This document shows positions 1 to 12,150 of a DNA stretch of 64,000 nucleotides, one piece after another. This DNA is from Omphiscola glabra (Eukaryota; Mollusca; Gastropoda; Lymnaeidae). The notes beneath the pieces are model-generated. The model did no database searches and was not told where the DNA came from. It saw only the letters and a program-made list of their open reading frames with translations. The translations under genes were made by a program, and so were the position numbers. Location: contig OZ024796.1 in the NCBI GenBank assembly GCA_964017045.1, forward strand, positions 20,173,510-20,237,509, read 5' to 3'. The stretch's first letter is position 1, and each line of letters starts with the position of its first letter.

Positions 1-832
1 TGGTATATACGGTATATAAGGTATATAAGGTATATAAGGTATATAAGATATATAAGTTATATAAGGTATATAAGGTATATAAGGTATATACGGTATATAG
101 GTATATAAGGTATATAAGGTATATAAGGTATATAAGGTATATAAGGTATATAAGGTATATAAGGTATATAAGGTATATAGATATATAAGGTATATAAGGT
201 ATATAAGGTATATAAGGTATATAAGGTATATAAGGTATATAATGTATATAAGATATATAAGGTATATAAGGTATAAAATGTATATAAGGTATATAAGGTA
301 TATAAGGTATATAAGATATATAAGTTATATAAGATACATAAGGTATATAAGGTATATAAGGTATATAAGGTATATAAGGTATATAAGGTATATAAGGTAT
401 ATAAGGTATATAAGATATATAAGGTATATAAGATATATAAGGTATATAATGTATATAAGGTATATAAGGTATATAGGTATATAAGGTATATAAGGTATAT
501 AAGGTATATAAGGTATATAGGTATATAAGGTATATAATGTATATAAGGTATATAAGGTATATAGGTATATAAGGTATATAAGGTATATAAGGTATATAAG
601 GTATATAGGTATATAAGGTATATAAGGTATATAAGGTATATAAGGTATATAAGGTATATAGGTATATAAGGGATATAAGGTATATAAGATATATAAGATA
701 TATAAGGTATATAAGGTATATAAGGTATACAAGGTATGTATGTATATAAGGTATATAAGGTATATAAGGTATATAAGGTATATAGGTATATAAGGTATAT
801 AAGGTATATAAGGTATATAAGGTATATAAGGT
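1..832. repeat. 9-bp AT-rich tandem array (GGTATATAA)n
   Basis: About 90 copies of a 9-bp unit, GGTATATAA, with scattered single-base variants and a few slipped units; it runs off the left edge of the window. The period is a multiple of three, so all frames stay open for long stretches (Tyr-Ile-Pro or Tyr-Leu-Ile repeats). These are not credible proteins. The array ends abruptly at unique sequence near 833. Confidence 0.95.
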
Positions 833-1112
833 AATGCCGTTGGGAAGGAGAAACGCCCCAGTTGCAATCCAACGCCAAGTTAATAGCATTATTGCTGACC
901 AGGACAACTGCAGTGCCTACAATGATGATGAAATTATTTACATTCAAGTTTTTTCAAGTCATATAACCCAATTAAGATTTGCACTTAAAAGAAATCTCTG
1001 CAGGCAATTGTCACTGTAGACTTAAGCAAGTGTTGAATATTCTCATGCAGCTGTGGAACATGTTGGTCCCAGTGTGAGTGAAGATCGCGTTAAAGCCTGT
1101 TGAAGCCAAAAT
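833..1112. other. Unique spacer between two tandem arrays
   Basis: About 280 bases of non-repetitive sequence between the 9-bp array and the 43-bp array. Only a 61-codon ORF is present, with no recognisable motif. Nothing else is seen. Confidence 0.5.
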
Positions 1113-2172
1113 AATGCGAATCAGTACTGTGGACAACTACGATTACCATCAATTCGAACCGAATCAGTACTGTGGACAACTACGATTACCATCAATTCGA
1201 ACCGAATCAGTACTGTGGACAACTACGATTACCATCAATTCTAACCGAATCAGTACTGTGGACAACTACGATTACCATCAATTCGAACCGAATCAGTACT
1301 GTGGACAACTATGATTACCATCAATTCTAACCGAATCAGTACTGTGGACAACTACGATTACCATCAATTCTAACCGAATCAGTACTGTGGACAACTACGA
1401 TTACCATCAATTCGAACCGAATCAGTACTGTGGACAACTACGATTACCATCAATTCGAACCGAATCAGTACTGTGGACAACTACGATTACCATCAATTCT
1501 AACCGAACCAGTACTGTGGACAACTACGATTACAATCAATTCTAACCGAATCAGTACTGTGGACAACTACGATTACCATCAATTCTAACCGAATCAGTAC
1601 TGTGGACAACTACGATTACCATCAATTCTAACCGAATCAGTACTATGGACAACTACGATTACCATCAATTCTAACCGAATCAGTACTGTGGACAACTACG
1701 TATACCATCAATTCTAACCGAATCATTACTGTGGACAACTATGATTACCATCAATTCTAACCGAATCAGTACTGTGGACAACTACGATTACCATCAATTC
1801 TAACCGAATAAGCCTGTGGACAACTACGATTACCATCAATTCTAACCGAATCAGTACTGTGGACAACTACGATTACCATCAATTCGAACCGAATCAGTAC
1901 TGTGGACAACTATGATTACCATCAATTCTAACCGAATCAGTACTGTGGACAACTACGATTACCATCAATTCTAATCGAATCAGTACTGCGGACAACTACG
2001 ATTACTATCAATTCTAACCGAATCAGTACTGTGGACAACTACGATTACCATCAATTCTAACCGAATCAGTACTGTGGACAACTACGATTACCATCAATTC
2101 TAACCGAATCAGTACTGTGGACAACTACGATTACCATCAATTCTAACCGAATCAGTACTGCGGACAACTGGT
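1113..2172. repeat. 43-bp minisatellite, about 24 copies
   Basis: Head-to-tail 43-bp units containing CAGTACTGTGGACAACTACG, with a 43-base step between successive copies (for example 1118 to 1161). Copies differ mainly at a few sites (TTCGAACC/TTCTAACC, TACGA/TATGA), which suggests recent amplification or homogenisation. Confidence 0.95.
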
Positions 2173-2690
2173 ACACAAGTCAGCGAAGTACAAAATGGGC
2201 CCCAACGCATTGGTCTGTGACGATGACATTCAGGACGGCATAAAGGGCGGCGTGAAGGACGGCAGACAAAAGTGCAGTGACCTTAACAGTGGAGATAACT
2301 CAAATTTTTGTTAAACGAAAAGTTTACACTAGAGTCTTTGGACAAATTTCTCGGCAGACAATTTTACAGACAACACTTATTATTTTATTATTTTTTATTT
2401 ATATAATTTATAAATATAAATATATAAATATATATATATAAATTTGGAGGGTGTATGAAAATAATGGGGCAGGACGGACGTGGTGTTAAAGGGGGGGGGG
2501 GGCAAATATTTTGTGACACATTTTGACGTTGTGCAGGGGTGGGTAACGAAGTTAGCAAAAAAAAAAAAAAAGCGTGACTTCGTTTATGAATGGCTCGTGA
2601 TCAAATTGCTACAAACAAACTTAAATGTAAAAACATCATTGAATATATTTTTTTAGATAAGTTAATTAAATGCTTGGCTATGAGAAGTAA
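2173..2690. other. AT-rich unique region with homopolymer tracts
   Basis: No coding signal. It holds a TATA/ATTT-rich stretch (2380-2445), a run of 12 G near 2490 and a run of A near 2560. Nothing else is recognised. Confidence 0.4.
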
Positions 2691-3290
2691 TTTTTATTGG
2701 TGTTTCTGTGCTGCGAAAGCGGCAGCGCCCCCGAGGAGACTTGGGGGCGTCCACATGAGGTTTTGCCTCTTCGTGGCGTTGCAGACTAGTAGGGGGACTT
2801 GTCCACCCGAAGCTAAAAAAACCCCGGCCAAACGCATGACTCCCAACGCAACGGGAGCTGCCACTAACATGATTACTAGTTGCTGTTAATGGATATGAGG
2901 CTTGGGTGGCCACCAAAACCCATGCCGATGATTTTAGCTACGCGGCCGTGAGAAAACCGCTCCCAGGCAACCGTTTCGTCCCGCCACTACCAACCGAAAG
3001 ACTCCCTGGGAGGTGGGGAGAGGTAACGCAACACCAACCCCCCGGTACGGAAGCAAAGCCGTCCTGACCCACAGAGAGTGGACTGCGGACGCTTTAAACG
3101 CAGCGTCCTCGGTCGACCGGGCCTCCCCTAGGTCAAGGGGGAAGTTCCCGGCGCCCTTCCGCACGGGCTGGCGTCGGGTTAAGTCCTTCAGTGCGCTGGA
3201 CTGTGTGGGGGTGACGCCGGGGGGCATTAAGAGCTCACGCTCGACGGCCCACCGACTCCATCTCTTATGCGACATTGGTATTTAGACCCA
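2690..3290. other. GC-rich block of unknown origin
   Basis: A roughly 600-base block clearly richer in G+C and CpG than its surroundings. It includes a short hairpin (CGCCCCC 2726-2732 with GGGGGCG 2743-2749). Overlapping ORFs of 84-113 codons on both strands are best explained by the lack of AT-rich stops. It may be an untranslated or 5' part of a retroelement or another inserted repeat; no family was recognised. Confidence 0.35.
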
Positions 3291-3534
3291 GTGGCGTATC
3301 TAAGGATGGTGTCACCCTGTGCGATGAACTCATGGTGTCACCGCGCTCCCGCCCCCCACCCTTCGACTTCCACGATGGATTTCTTTTTGTTAAAATAAGT
3401 CCACAGTATAATAATGACAAGAACAAAAAAAAAAAACAAATTAATTGAAGGCCAGGAGATATATGTATTTAAGAATTGTAACAACGTTAAGTTATAGTTA
3501 TTTTTTAAAATTAAATTCCCTTTATTTAAAATTT

Positions 3535-4165
3535 TCATTTCATTTTCTTCAAAGCTACAAACCTATCAATCACTTGATCAAAATCAATATCCTTCACCGT
3601 ATCACTTTCAATTTATAGTAAAGAAGGCAGATCAGAAAGCCTTTACTGCCCCATGGTGGATCGTCAATAGTTTTGAAAAGCTCCGATCACATGAAGCCAC
3701 AAATACACAGAACGTAAGAAACAATTGAAGGCTTAGCGAGAGTCTTGGAAGAGATTCTAGGAAGTCCGATTAAGCAATGAATTTCAAATACGGACCAGTC
3801 CACGAATTTTTGAAATTCAATATCAGATGTCTTTAGTTGTCTTCTAGTCCTTGGTATTTTAAAAGTTCATCTTCTGATACCTCATCTTAGACTGAGGTTA
3901 ACTCTGGAACGGACAACTATAACTCTTCTTCACTTGATTATAGAAGACTCTTGGGTTGAACAACCACAAACATATCTGTTACTTCCTTAATCGCCGATGA
4001 TCTGATCTGGACTTCAGAATGAAAGCGATCAATAAACTCCAGCATCTCAATAATGTTTTCTTCACCACTTTGTCAAGAATAAAGCCATTAGTCTGCAGAT
4101 ACTGCGGTGAAAGATTAACTTTCTCAAGCAGATCAGCCCAAAGGTAAAGGAGCAGGTAAACGTGT
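3535..4165 (-). pseudogene. Decayed hAT-superfamily transposase, C-terminal part
   Basis: Reading the minus strand, fragments in all three frames resemble the C-terminal half of a hAT transposase of the ZMYM1/DUF4371-like type. There is a segment like 'LSPQYLQTNGFILDK' near 4110, a dimerisation-region remnant like 'ASCDRSFSKLLTI' near 3690, and a clean end 'DIDFDQVIDRFVALKKMK' followed by a stop at 3535-3537. An AATAAA lies about 20 bases past the stop. Multiple stops and frameshifts show it is dead. Family placement rests on motif memory, not a search. Confidence 0.5.
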
Positions 4166-4800
4166 CATCATAGACAGCATGTAAAAGACCTTGTCCTGTA
4201 GGACAATAGTCCTCAACTGTTAAGGGGTGGTGCTAGAGACGAATCTGCGAAAATAATAATTTTTGAGTATTTCTAGGTTTAGATATATTTGTCACAAATG
4301 ACCAGGACTGTACGAGGGAACGATAGTCGTAGGTACATCGGGAAGTTGAGTGGGAAGTTGATTTTGGCATTTAATGATGGATTATGACAGTGCAAGGAAG
4401 ACATTGCCTGGGAACCAAGATGGCCGATGGTACATCACTAAAGACAGTTTCACGAATGAGTTAGAGTAATGAGTTATGTAGTTTGCTGTTTAATGTGGAA
4501 TGTCCATGCACATTCTGTGTGGTGTTAGCTTGATTAAATGTCATGATAGAAAAAAAAAATCTACTTGATAGGTGTTAATAAGCGGGTAGAGACATGGAAT
4601 AGGCGTCCGGGGTAAAGGATCTGGTCGGGAGTATGTAGTCACGGGTGATGTAGCCAGCCAATAACCGTTGGATTCTAGTGGTGGGTGGTAGGTCATATCG
4701 CGAGGACTAGATAAAAGCTAGAGGTTTGGGGACACTCGAACAGGAGAGAGAAAGCAGTAGAGAGAAAGCAGTTGAGAGGGAACAGTTGAGAGAGATCAGG
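4166..4800. other. No gene recognised
   Basis: Unique AT-rich sequence with no long ORF and no repeat array. It may include further decayed sequence from the adjacent hAT relic. Confidence 0.35.
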
Positions 4801-4802
4801 AG

Positions 4803-4945
4803 ACGACAGCTGACTGGTTGAACATAGGAATAGGAGATACGATACAGTTGAACATAGGAATATGAGAGACGATAAAGTTGAACATTGGAATATATGAGAC
4901 GGTACAGTTGACCATAGGAATAGATGAGACGAAACAGTTATACAT
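4803..4945. repeat. 30-bp minisatellite, about 4-5 copies
   Basis: Short array of about 30-bp units built around TTGAACATAGGAATATGAGA, with ACGATACAG or similar ends. It follows a shorter purine-rich repetitive tract (4735-4800). Confidence 0.75.
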
Positions 4946-5189
4946 TTTATAGACAATCATAGCTGTAGAAATACATATCGATAGTTGACAGTTAGCGGTA
5001 CCAACAGAAGAGCTTTGTATCTTAGAAATACACACATTCTTTTTCATCATGCGGACACCTGGATTATGTGTTTTTGGGATTTCATTCAAGTCTACGTTGT
5101 GCTTTTGATTGTCTCAATGCTTGGGATACCCAAAAGATAAATCACAGAGAGGAGCGGTCCTGTACTGACCACTACTAAATCAATACAGT

Positions 5190-5400
5190 ATGTGAAATAT
5201 GAAAGCATAGTTGATTTAAATATGAAAGCAGATTTGATTTACATATGAAAGCAGAGTTGATTTAAATAGTAAAGCAGAGTTGATTTAAATATAAAAACAG
5301 AATTGGTTTAAATATGACATCAGAGTTGATTTAAATTGTAAAGCAGAGTTGATTTTAATACCAGTGCAGAGTCGAGTTAATTATGAAAGCCGGGTTGATT
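5190..5400. repeat. About 23-bp degenerate minisatellite
   Basis: Eight to nine imperfect units containing GCAGAGTTGATTTAAATA. Unit length varies by a base or two. Confidence 0.75.
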
Positions 5401-6430
5401 CATTTGGATTTAATAAGATTAATGTCATCTCTCCCACATATAAACTGATTTCATTGAAATATTTCTGGAACTAATGAAGTCTTTTTGAAGGGAAATACAC
5501 TGCAATCAGGTTAGGTGGAAGGAAAAAAGTGAACAAATAAAAGAATCTCTGAAAAAAGGACATCACGGAACAAAGAACGTGTCGTCAAGAAGTTCTATTC
5601 AGGAAGCAAGATTTTTATAATGTGTGAGATGCAAGATACACTATTAGTTTCATGTCGGAATGTAACTTTTCTGATAAAAATATTTTAATCTAAACGATAT
5701 TCGAAATTAAATATTTGTAAATAATTTAAATTCTACGATCATCTTTCCCACATCAGTGAGAATCATGAAGCATGATGGTGGTCCTTCTCTGAAATGAAAT
5801 GTAGCTGAGGCTCAAAGTTAATTCTCAAAAAAAAATATTATTTTGCAATTGCTCATAATATAAATCTTCTCAAGCAAGTACTAGTGGCAAAGATTAATAT
5901 GTGTTAGCAAGCAAAAGCTTTAACATTAGCGTATGGATCACCTCAAGAGTAGCTTTGCCAGTTTGCAAAAGCAGCAATATGGACGAACTAAATTTAAGAT
6001 ATTAACGTTTATTCTGAATTAAACAAATAACCTCAACATTAAAAAGAGTTTTACGCATAGCTTTGACACTAAATTAGGTATTTAATCAAGCTTCTCATAG
6101 CTAGGAAATGAGTGAGACAAAGTATGGAAACCTGAAAAAAGGACGCAACAAATCAACGACCGTATCGGCAAGAAGTCTTCCTCAACGTACACACAACAGT
6201 AAAAACAATATAAAATAAAATAAACACTTAGCCCAGTCGCACTACTCTCCATCATAAAGCACAGTTGTTACAACCCATCGGAGTGGACTTACTTTTCCTC
6301 TCTTCCTTCCCATTTTGCCTGTAATTGATCTCTCACCTACTTATGTTTTGTGGCCATTCCTCATGCTAGCCTCTCGGATATTACACTGCACCTAAATGTC
6401 ACCCACTTAAACTGACACAATTATTGGATC
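5401..6430. other. Unique region with two copies of a dispersed motif
   Basis: No coding signal. A related segment of about 100 bases beginning CTGAAAAAAGGA occurs near 5548 and 6132, and again near 35613. The 6132 and 35613 copies fit the left ends of duplication units A and B. The 5548 copy suggests a short dispersed or tandemly copied element. Confidence 0.4.
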
Positions 6431-6652
6431 CAGTACAGTTTGGTCATATTCTGTCGTACAACACAGTTTGGTCCCATTCTGTCGTACAACACAGTTTGGT
6501 CCCAGTCTGTCGTACAACACAGTTTGGTCATATTCTGTCGTACTACACAGTTTAGTCACATTCTGTCATACAACACAGTTTGGTCACATTCTGTCGTACA
6601 ACACAGTTTGGTCACATTCTGTCGTACAACACAGTTTAGTGCGATTCTAGAG
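6430..6652. repeat. 28-bp minisatellite, 8 copies
   Basis: Eight units of about 28 bp carrying CAGTTTGGTCACATTCTGTC. The same motif appears in reverse orientation at 11838-11935 and 37373-37460, upstream of the two DUF229 genes. A 99-codon ORF across it is a repeat artefact. Confidence 0.9.
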
Positions 6653-6659
6653 CGTCATT

Positions 6660-7640
6660 ATCAGTGGCGTAGGGATACATTTTGCCGCCTGAGCATGTAC
6701 TTTGAGTTTGCGTCACCCTATCGAAAATACTACACATAGTTCTATATTATTTCTTTTTGAATCAGTGAAACCTGGACACCATGGCTCATCCCGGAATGTA
6801 GTAATGTGTCAGAAAATCTAATAGCAACAAAGAAATGCTATGAATCTTAATAAAATTAAACTATTACTTGCTAGTACTATAGATAGTTTGCCGATCCAAG
6901 GCCGTGGTAAATATTCCTTGTTACTAATAGCCCTTTGAACTATTCATGACTCTTTTTCAATTATCCGATTATTATAAACCACCTTGTCTTAAATATAATT
7001 TTAATTTAAAAAAAAAAGAAAGTTTTCTGATACAATCCACCCCCTTAGGTAGTCTCAGAGCCCCCTTAATCTATTAAGAATTTATCCCCCTTCCGATGTG
7101 GAGGTACCAACCACTTTGAGAACAACTGGATTAAATGATCGATGTTCTTTTAGAACCACTGATCAACGCTGTTAATCTTCCCCCGTACCTTGTAGCAACC
7201 CCAAACCCAAACATGTCGTCATTGTTTGCCCCCTCCCTCCACACAATTTTTTTTATGGCACCCCCCCCCCCCCGTATCACGATCTCGCGTGACCGCGACA
7301 AGCATGCATGACTGCTTGTGGTGACCTCCGCTTCTATCAGTATGGAGCTAGTTTTATGATTGACTCCTTTCTAGAAGTTAATCTGTTACATGTGGAAGTC
7401 GACAGTACTGTTACGCAAGCATCCCATACTTTAGTCCTGCCGTTACAGGTCACATGTGAAAGTTGACTTTCATTTAAGGCACGTTTCACGTTGAGTGTCA
7501 ACAGCTGACTCGCGGACTCGCCTTGTTGGTAAATATGTTATAGTTCTGCGTTTCTCAATTAGGACAGATGGACCAGTGACGAAACATTAGATACTTGAGT
7601 TTTTTTTAAAAATATTGTGAACGGTATTCAACTATTAGGA
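6660..7640. other. Upstream segment of unit A, non-coding
   Basis: Homologous to 36140-37000 in unit B but diverged by many indels. It contains poly-C near 7260 and one copy of the CCTTAGGTAGTC motif near 7045, which is a tandem array in unit B. No gene recognised. Confidence 0.5.
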
Positions 7641-9560
7641 ACTAGAAGATGTGACCAGATGTTACCAGGGAAATAATTGTAGACATTTTGCGCTACTTCC
7701 TCCTAACTGCTATTGCGAAGTCTAAAAATCTAACAATCACATTTCTGTCTTAATGAACCGGGTTGTCTATGTTGGATATTATATTATTTATATATATATA
7801 TATATGTTTTTGTTTCTTTTTGTTGTTCTTCCGTCAAATCGACTAGGACCATCCAGTCATCCGGTTAGGTGGGTGGGTTACGATGGGTTCGTAGGTGGCT
7901 ATGTGTTGATGTTTTCATTCTCATATCATTTAGTTATTTACAAATGATAATGTGCTATAACATAAGTTTACTCTACCAGTTGTCACGCCACTGAACCAAA
8001 AATTTTTTTTTTAAATGAAAAGAAACGAAACGGGAAAACAATACTCTCAAAAACAATTTGTAACGTAAAAATAGTAATAAAGCCTTGTTTACCTCCGACG
8101 GGTGATGAAACATTGGACACATTTTCATTTATGATACAGGAAAGGAAACCACGTGATAAACATTTCTCAGTACGCAAGATGGCGCGTGAGTTTTATGTAA
8201 TTTTTTTTTTTACAAAAATCTTGTTTAAAAAAAACGCGTTTTATGTAAAAAAAATCGGTCAAATCACACATCTTAAAGCTGGGTGCTTCTTATATGCGCG
8301 AAAATACTTATGTAAATTTATACCCAATGTTTGTCAACGCCCCTGACCTGTATTTCATTTCCTTAATTCGTATAACTTTTTAAAAAGATATTGTAACACC
8401 TCTTTTTTACGACTTTAATATCTTTGTTTTTAAATATATTGTCATCCACACAAAACGTACAAACTCTATTTCCTCCCCCGTGATACGTGTTTACAGAAGA
8501 AGACTAAGTATTTATCGAATTCACTCCCTATTTCTTAGGGGTATCTTTTGGTGCCTGGGGCAAAATGAAAGTTTCTAATACCCATTCTTCCATAGTTTTT
8601 AATAAACATTAGTAAAATCATCCACGTGATGGTAGCCCTTTACAAATGCAACAACACATTTTTTGCACGCCCATGAAGTATTTTACAATTCCGAAGCCAC
8701 AGCACCGTTTAAACACACAGTGTTTGCATTTTCTGTTCAAAAAAATAGTTCACCTATATCTCCGTATCTCTTATATATCTCAATAATATTACGCCTCTGG
8801 TGTGACTCGTGGACTGCTTCCTAATGGACTGCTTACTAATCAGCGAATTTGATATTGAGAGTATATTATAAATAATTCTAAATGTTTGAAAGAAATTATG
8901 GGTCAATAATGAGTTCAATAGCGCACAAAGTATACTTACCGATAACTTTGCTAAATGATATTTTCTTTTATATAACTCAACTGCGTTTGGCGCTTAATAT
9001 TTTATTTTCGGAAAATGAAATCGTCTCATTTTAAGTATGGTGTAAAAAATATTCGGTTTAAAAGTGATTGGGACATAAGAATATTTAATATAGTTCAAGG
9101 GCGTGAAATAAATAGTTTGCAGTGACGTATCTGGGGGAAGGGGTGTAGCACAAATTGGGATTCTTAAATGTGCGTTACTTGAGTTAATATTTTGTCAAGT
9201 AACTTTAGTAGATGGGAAGTTCACGCATTGTTGCCGCCAATGCTGGACGGGTTATATCCAGTATTGAAATGTTATGCTTATTTGTTTTAACATTAAAATC
9301 TGTACACAATTTTAAATCTGTAACATAATTGGGTTTTGTTGTATTTACATCAAAATAAATTATTTGCTTCTTCATGTGGTTTGTTCTCCTTTGGATAAGT
9401 GTTAAGTTAATTAGTCAGTGCTATTTGGCTACAAATTTTCGTTGCATTTGATGGCTTGAACGGCATTTTCTCATTAAAAATATTATTAAGCTTTAAATTT
9501 GTATTATTTTATAAATTTGATAGAAGTACATTTTGGGAATGAAAAATATTTAAAACGTAT
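7641..9560. other. Insertion-like region absent from unit B, no gene recognised
   Basis: Unit B passes directly from sequence like 7640 to sequence like 11490, so about 3.85 kb here is extra in unit A or lost from B. Only short ORFs occur, plus a short TA microsatellite near 7790-7805. The right part of the extra DNA holds the nested LTRs. The remainder shows no recognisable domain. Confidence 0.4.
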
Positions 9561-10777
9561 TGTTATGTAGGCGACGTGTTTATTTCATTCTTTCCCCGTG
9601 AATGAACTCTACCTGACCCCAATCTCGATACAGTATTTAAGGTGTGGGTAGCTAAAAATATTCTCTCTTTGACCTTTGTTACGGACCGTTATTATTATGG
9701 AGAATTTAATCTCTTATTTTAGTCTATGGCTCGTTCCAAAACAGTACATAACTAAAGACGATACCAAATTTTAAATACAATAAATACGATACTCAGACCA
9801 GATATAATTACAATTAATAAGTTTTTTATGTGTTAATTACAATGAATTACTAAATCAAAAGAATATGATTAAAACTATTGACTTACAGTTTGGCTGGTAT
9901 CGGTACTATGTTAATAAAAATACAATGAGCAAAAGTTATCCAATGAGGAAAATAATATCTACGCACAATAATCAAATCACTGTCTTGTAGCACAATAATA
10001 ACACACGCTCCAAGTCTAGTGATAAAGGATCTGCCTGCCTTCATTCAATCTTCGGCCTTTTATACCCTGTTTCTGTTAGATTATTCCAGAAACATAATAC
10101 GCAGTGCAACTGCTTCCAGCATACTCTAGATTATTCGACAATTTTCGGCAGTAACAGGCTATTAATGTTATTTAGTTATAACAAGGTCAAAATAGACTAT
10201 TTTTAGTAAGCCTCACCAAATAATAGCGCAGTGTGTTGACTGCAAGATATCATGCACGGGGAAAACGTGCAGCAAAACACGTCATCTACATAACAACCTT
10301 GTTTACAATTAAATAAAAATAGTCTCTTCCCTTCGAATATTGTATAAAATTGTAAAATGCGTATTCTGTTTCTGGAATCATCTAAAGAAACCGACTATAT
10401 AAGGCCGATAGATTGAATGACAGAAGGGCAGATCATTTATCACGAGATACTTGGAGCGTGTGTTATTTTTGCTACAAGACAGAGCTTTGTTTACTGTGTG
10501 TGTAGCTTTCTTTTCATCATTGTACGATTTCTGCACATTGTATTTTCTTCACACAATATACTGTAAGTCAATAGTTTTAATTCTATTTCTTTTGAATGTT
10601 TAATTCATTAAAATTAACATAATAAAACTTATAATTGTAATTAGACCTGGTTTGAGTATAGCATTCTTTGTTATTGTATTTATCATTTGGTATCGTCTTT
10701 TTATTTGTACTGTTTTAGAACGAACCATACACTTAGATTAGAGATTAATTTCTGCATACTGATAGCAGTACGTAACA
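9561..10777 (+). mobile_element. Solo LTR, interrupted by a second inverted LTR
   Basis: Begins TGTTATGTAGGCGACG and ends GCAGTACGTAACA, giving short TGTTA...TAACA terminal inverted repeats. A TATA box (CTATATAAGGCC near 10397) lies in the middle. Its sequence is split at 9676/10301 by another LTR of the same family. Without the insert it is about 590 bp and closely matches the solo LTR at 40698-41318. No internal retroelement domains flank it, so it is a solo LTR. The flanking target duplication is not clear. Confidence 0.85.
9677..10295 (-). mobile_element. Nested solo LTR in reverse orientation
   Basis: 619 bp. Read on the minus strand it starts TGTTATGTAGATGACG and ends ...TCCGTAACA, the same family as the enclosing LTR but inverted. 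A perfect 5-bp target-site duplication, ACCTT, lies at 9672-9676 and 10296-10300. This is diagnostic of integrase-mediated insertion into the older LTR. It has its own TATA box (minus strand, near 10060) and polyadenylation-like AT-rich sequence. Confidence 0.9.
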
Positions 10778-11490
10778 ATATTAAATGTTAAAAATAAAAA
10801 TAAAATTTTAGTGTGGTGTATTAACAATGTAAAAATAAATAGATTATAGTTATTCATTTATTTAATTTTTTAAAATAGAAAACCATTATTTATCAGTTTT
10901 GTCACTGACGGTTATTTAAATCATCAAAGAATGACGCTAAAGCTTTGCGAGTTTAAATGAAATTAAATTTTTATAAGATTATGCTAAATTTTCACCTCAT
11001 TTAGTTTAATAAAACAATTGATGTTGTTTGAAGACATTTGTACAAAAAAGAATTAAAATTTTCACAATATTAACAACTCAGTAATAAATACATGTTTTAG
11101 GTTTTCCTGATACATGTGAGTAGTAAGAATAATTAATAACATTAATAAATAGCGATTCTTTGTATTGATATCAAAACAGTTCATTAACTACTTAAAATCA
11201 GATAACAATAGCAAAATAATGCTTTAATTTTAATTTTTATATTAAATGAATTTTTTAATTTCTAATAATAATACTTATATTCTTATTTAAATATGAGCAG
11301 ATACATTTTATTTTCATCGCACTTTAATTTATTCAATTTCTGTAAAATAAGTTTTTCCTTTTCATTGTATTAAGGATTCCGAACATATTTAAATTGCTTT
11401 GCTTTTTAATGGTTTTATGGTCAGCCTAGCTCATTTTTTTATATTCATATTATGTGCAGGTCATACAATTAATTTCAAAGTAAAATAAAT
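10778..11490. other. AT-rich region, no gene recognised
   Basis: Very AT-rich with no ORF of interest. It is the remaining right part of the segment absent from unit B. Confidence 0.4.
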
Positions 11491-11837
11491 CATCACTATG
11501 TTAATGTTTCATTCTGCATAACGAAATCGTAGATGCGTTTTTGTTGTGTGTGCGTTGAGAAAAGAAACAGGTGCGTTATGTTGAAACATTTTACACTGCC
11601 CCCTAGTATGTGAATGTTGTCACTAGGATTGTTCATATGCTATTATACGCTCTAACAGATTTGACGTCCTGGTAAATAATGGTTTAATTAAATTAAACAC
11701 ATACAATTTTTACCCAAGTGCTGTAAAAATTTGAGAAACATTCTCACTCATTCTCAAAACAGGCAGTTCAAATTTATTGGGAAATGATCGAAGACTTAGA
11801 GTGCGTACAACTAAACCGCTGTGCAATGACTCTCTAG

Positions 11838-11935
11838 AATGGGACCAAACTTCTGTACGACAGAATGTGACCAAACTACTTTACGACAGAATGTGACAAA
11901 ACTGTTTCGTATGACAGAAGGGGACCACGCTGTAC
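11838..11935. repeat. 28-bp minisatellite, about 3 copies (inverse of 6430 array)
   Basis: Three to four units with GACAGAATGTGACCAAACT, the reverse complement of the 6430-6652 unit. The equivalent position upstream of gene B (37373-37460) carries three copies in this same orientation, so this short array predates the duplication. Confidence 0.8.
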
Positions 11936-12004
11936 TCTATGACGAATAGGATAATACTTTCCTGTTAATAGATATCGTTCGACCTAGTTGTATTTTTGTA
12001 TGGA

Positions 12005-12150
12005 ATAACTAGGACTCATTTGTACGTCATACGCAGGACACATTTGTAAGTCATATGTAGGACCCATTAGTCCGGCATATGTAGGGCACATTTGTACTGC
12101 ATATGTAGGACATATTTGTGCGGCATATGTAGGAAGTATAAGACATATTT
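12005..12150. repeat. 24-bp minisatellite upstream of DUF229 gene A
   Basis: Five to six degenerate 24-bp units containing GCATATGTAGGACACATTTG. The matching position in unit B (about 37510-37545) has about one and a half units between alignable flanks, so the array expanded in A. Confidence 0.8.

Noticed and set aside
57..947. 296-codon minus-strand Tyr/Ile/Leu ORF
   Set aside because: Translation of the 9-bp AT-rich array.
1113..2172. CRISPR-like array
   Set aside because: No unique spacers. The whole 43-bp unit repeats, and the sequence context is eukaryotic.
2934..3285. Overlapping 90- and 113-codon ORFs in the GC-rich block
   Set aside because: Open on both strands because of high G+C. 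No recognisable motif.
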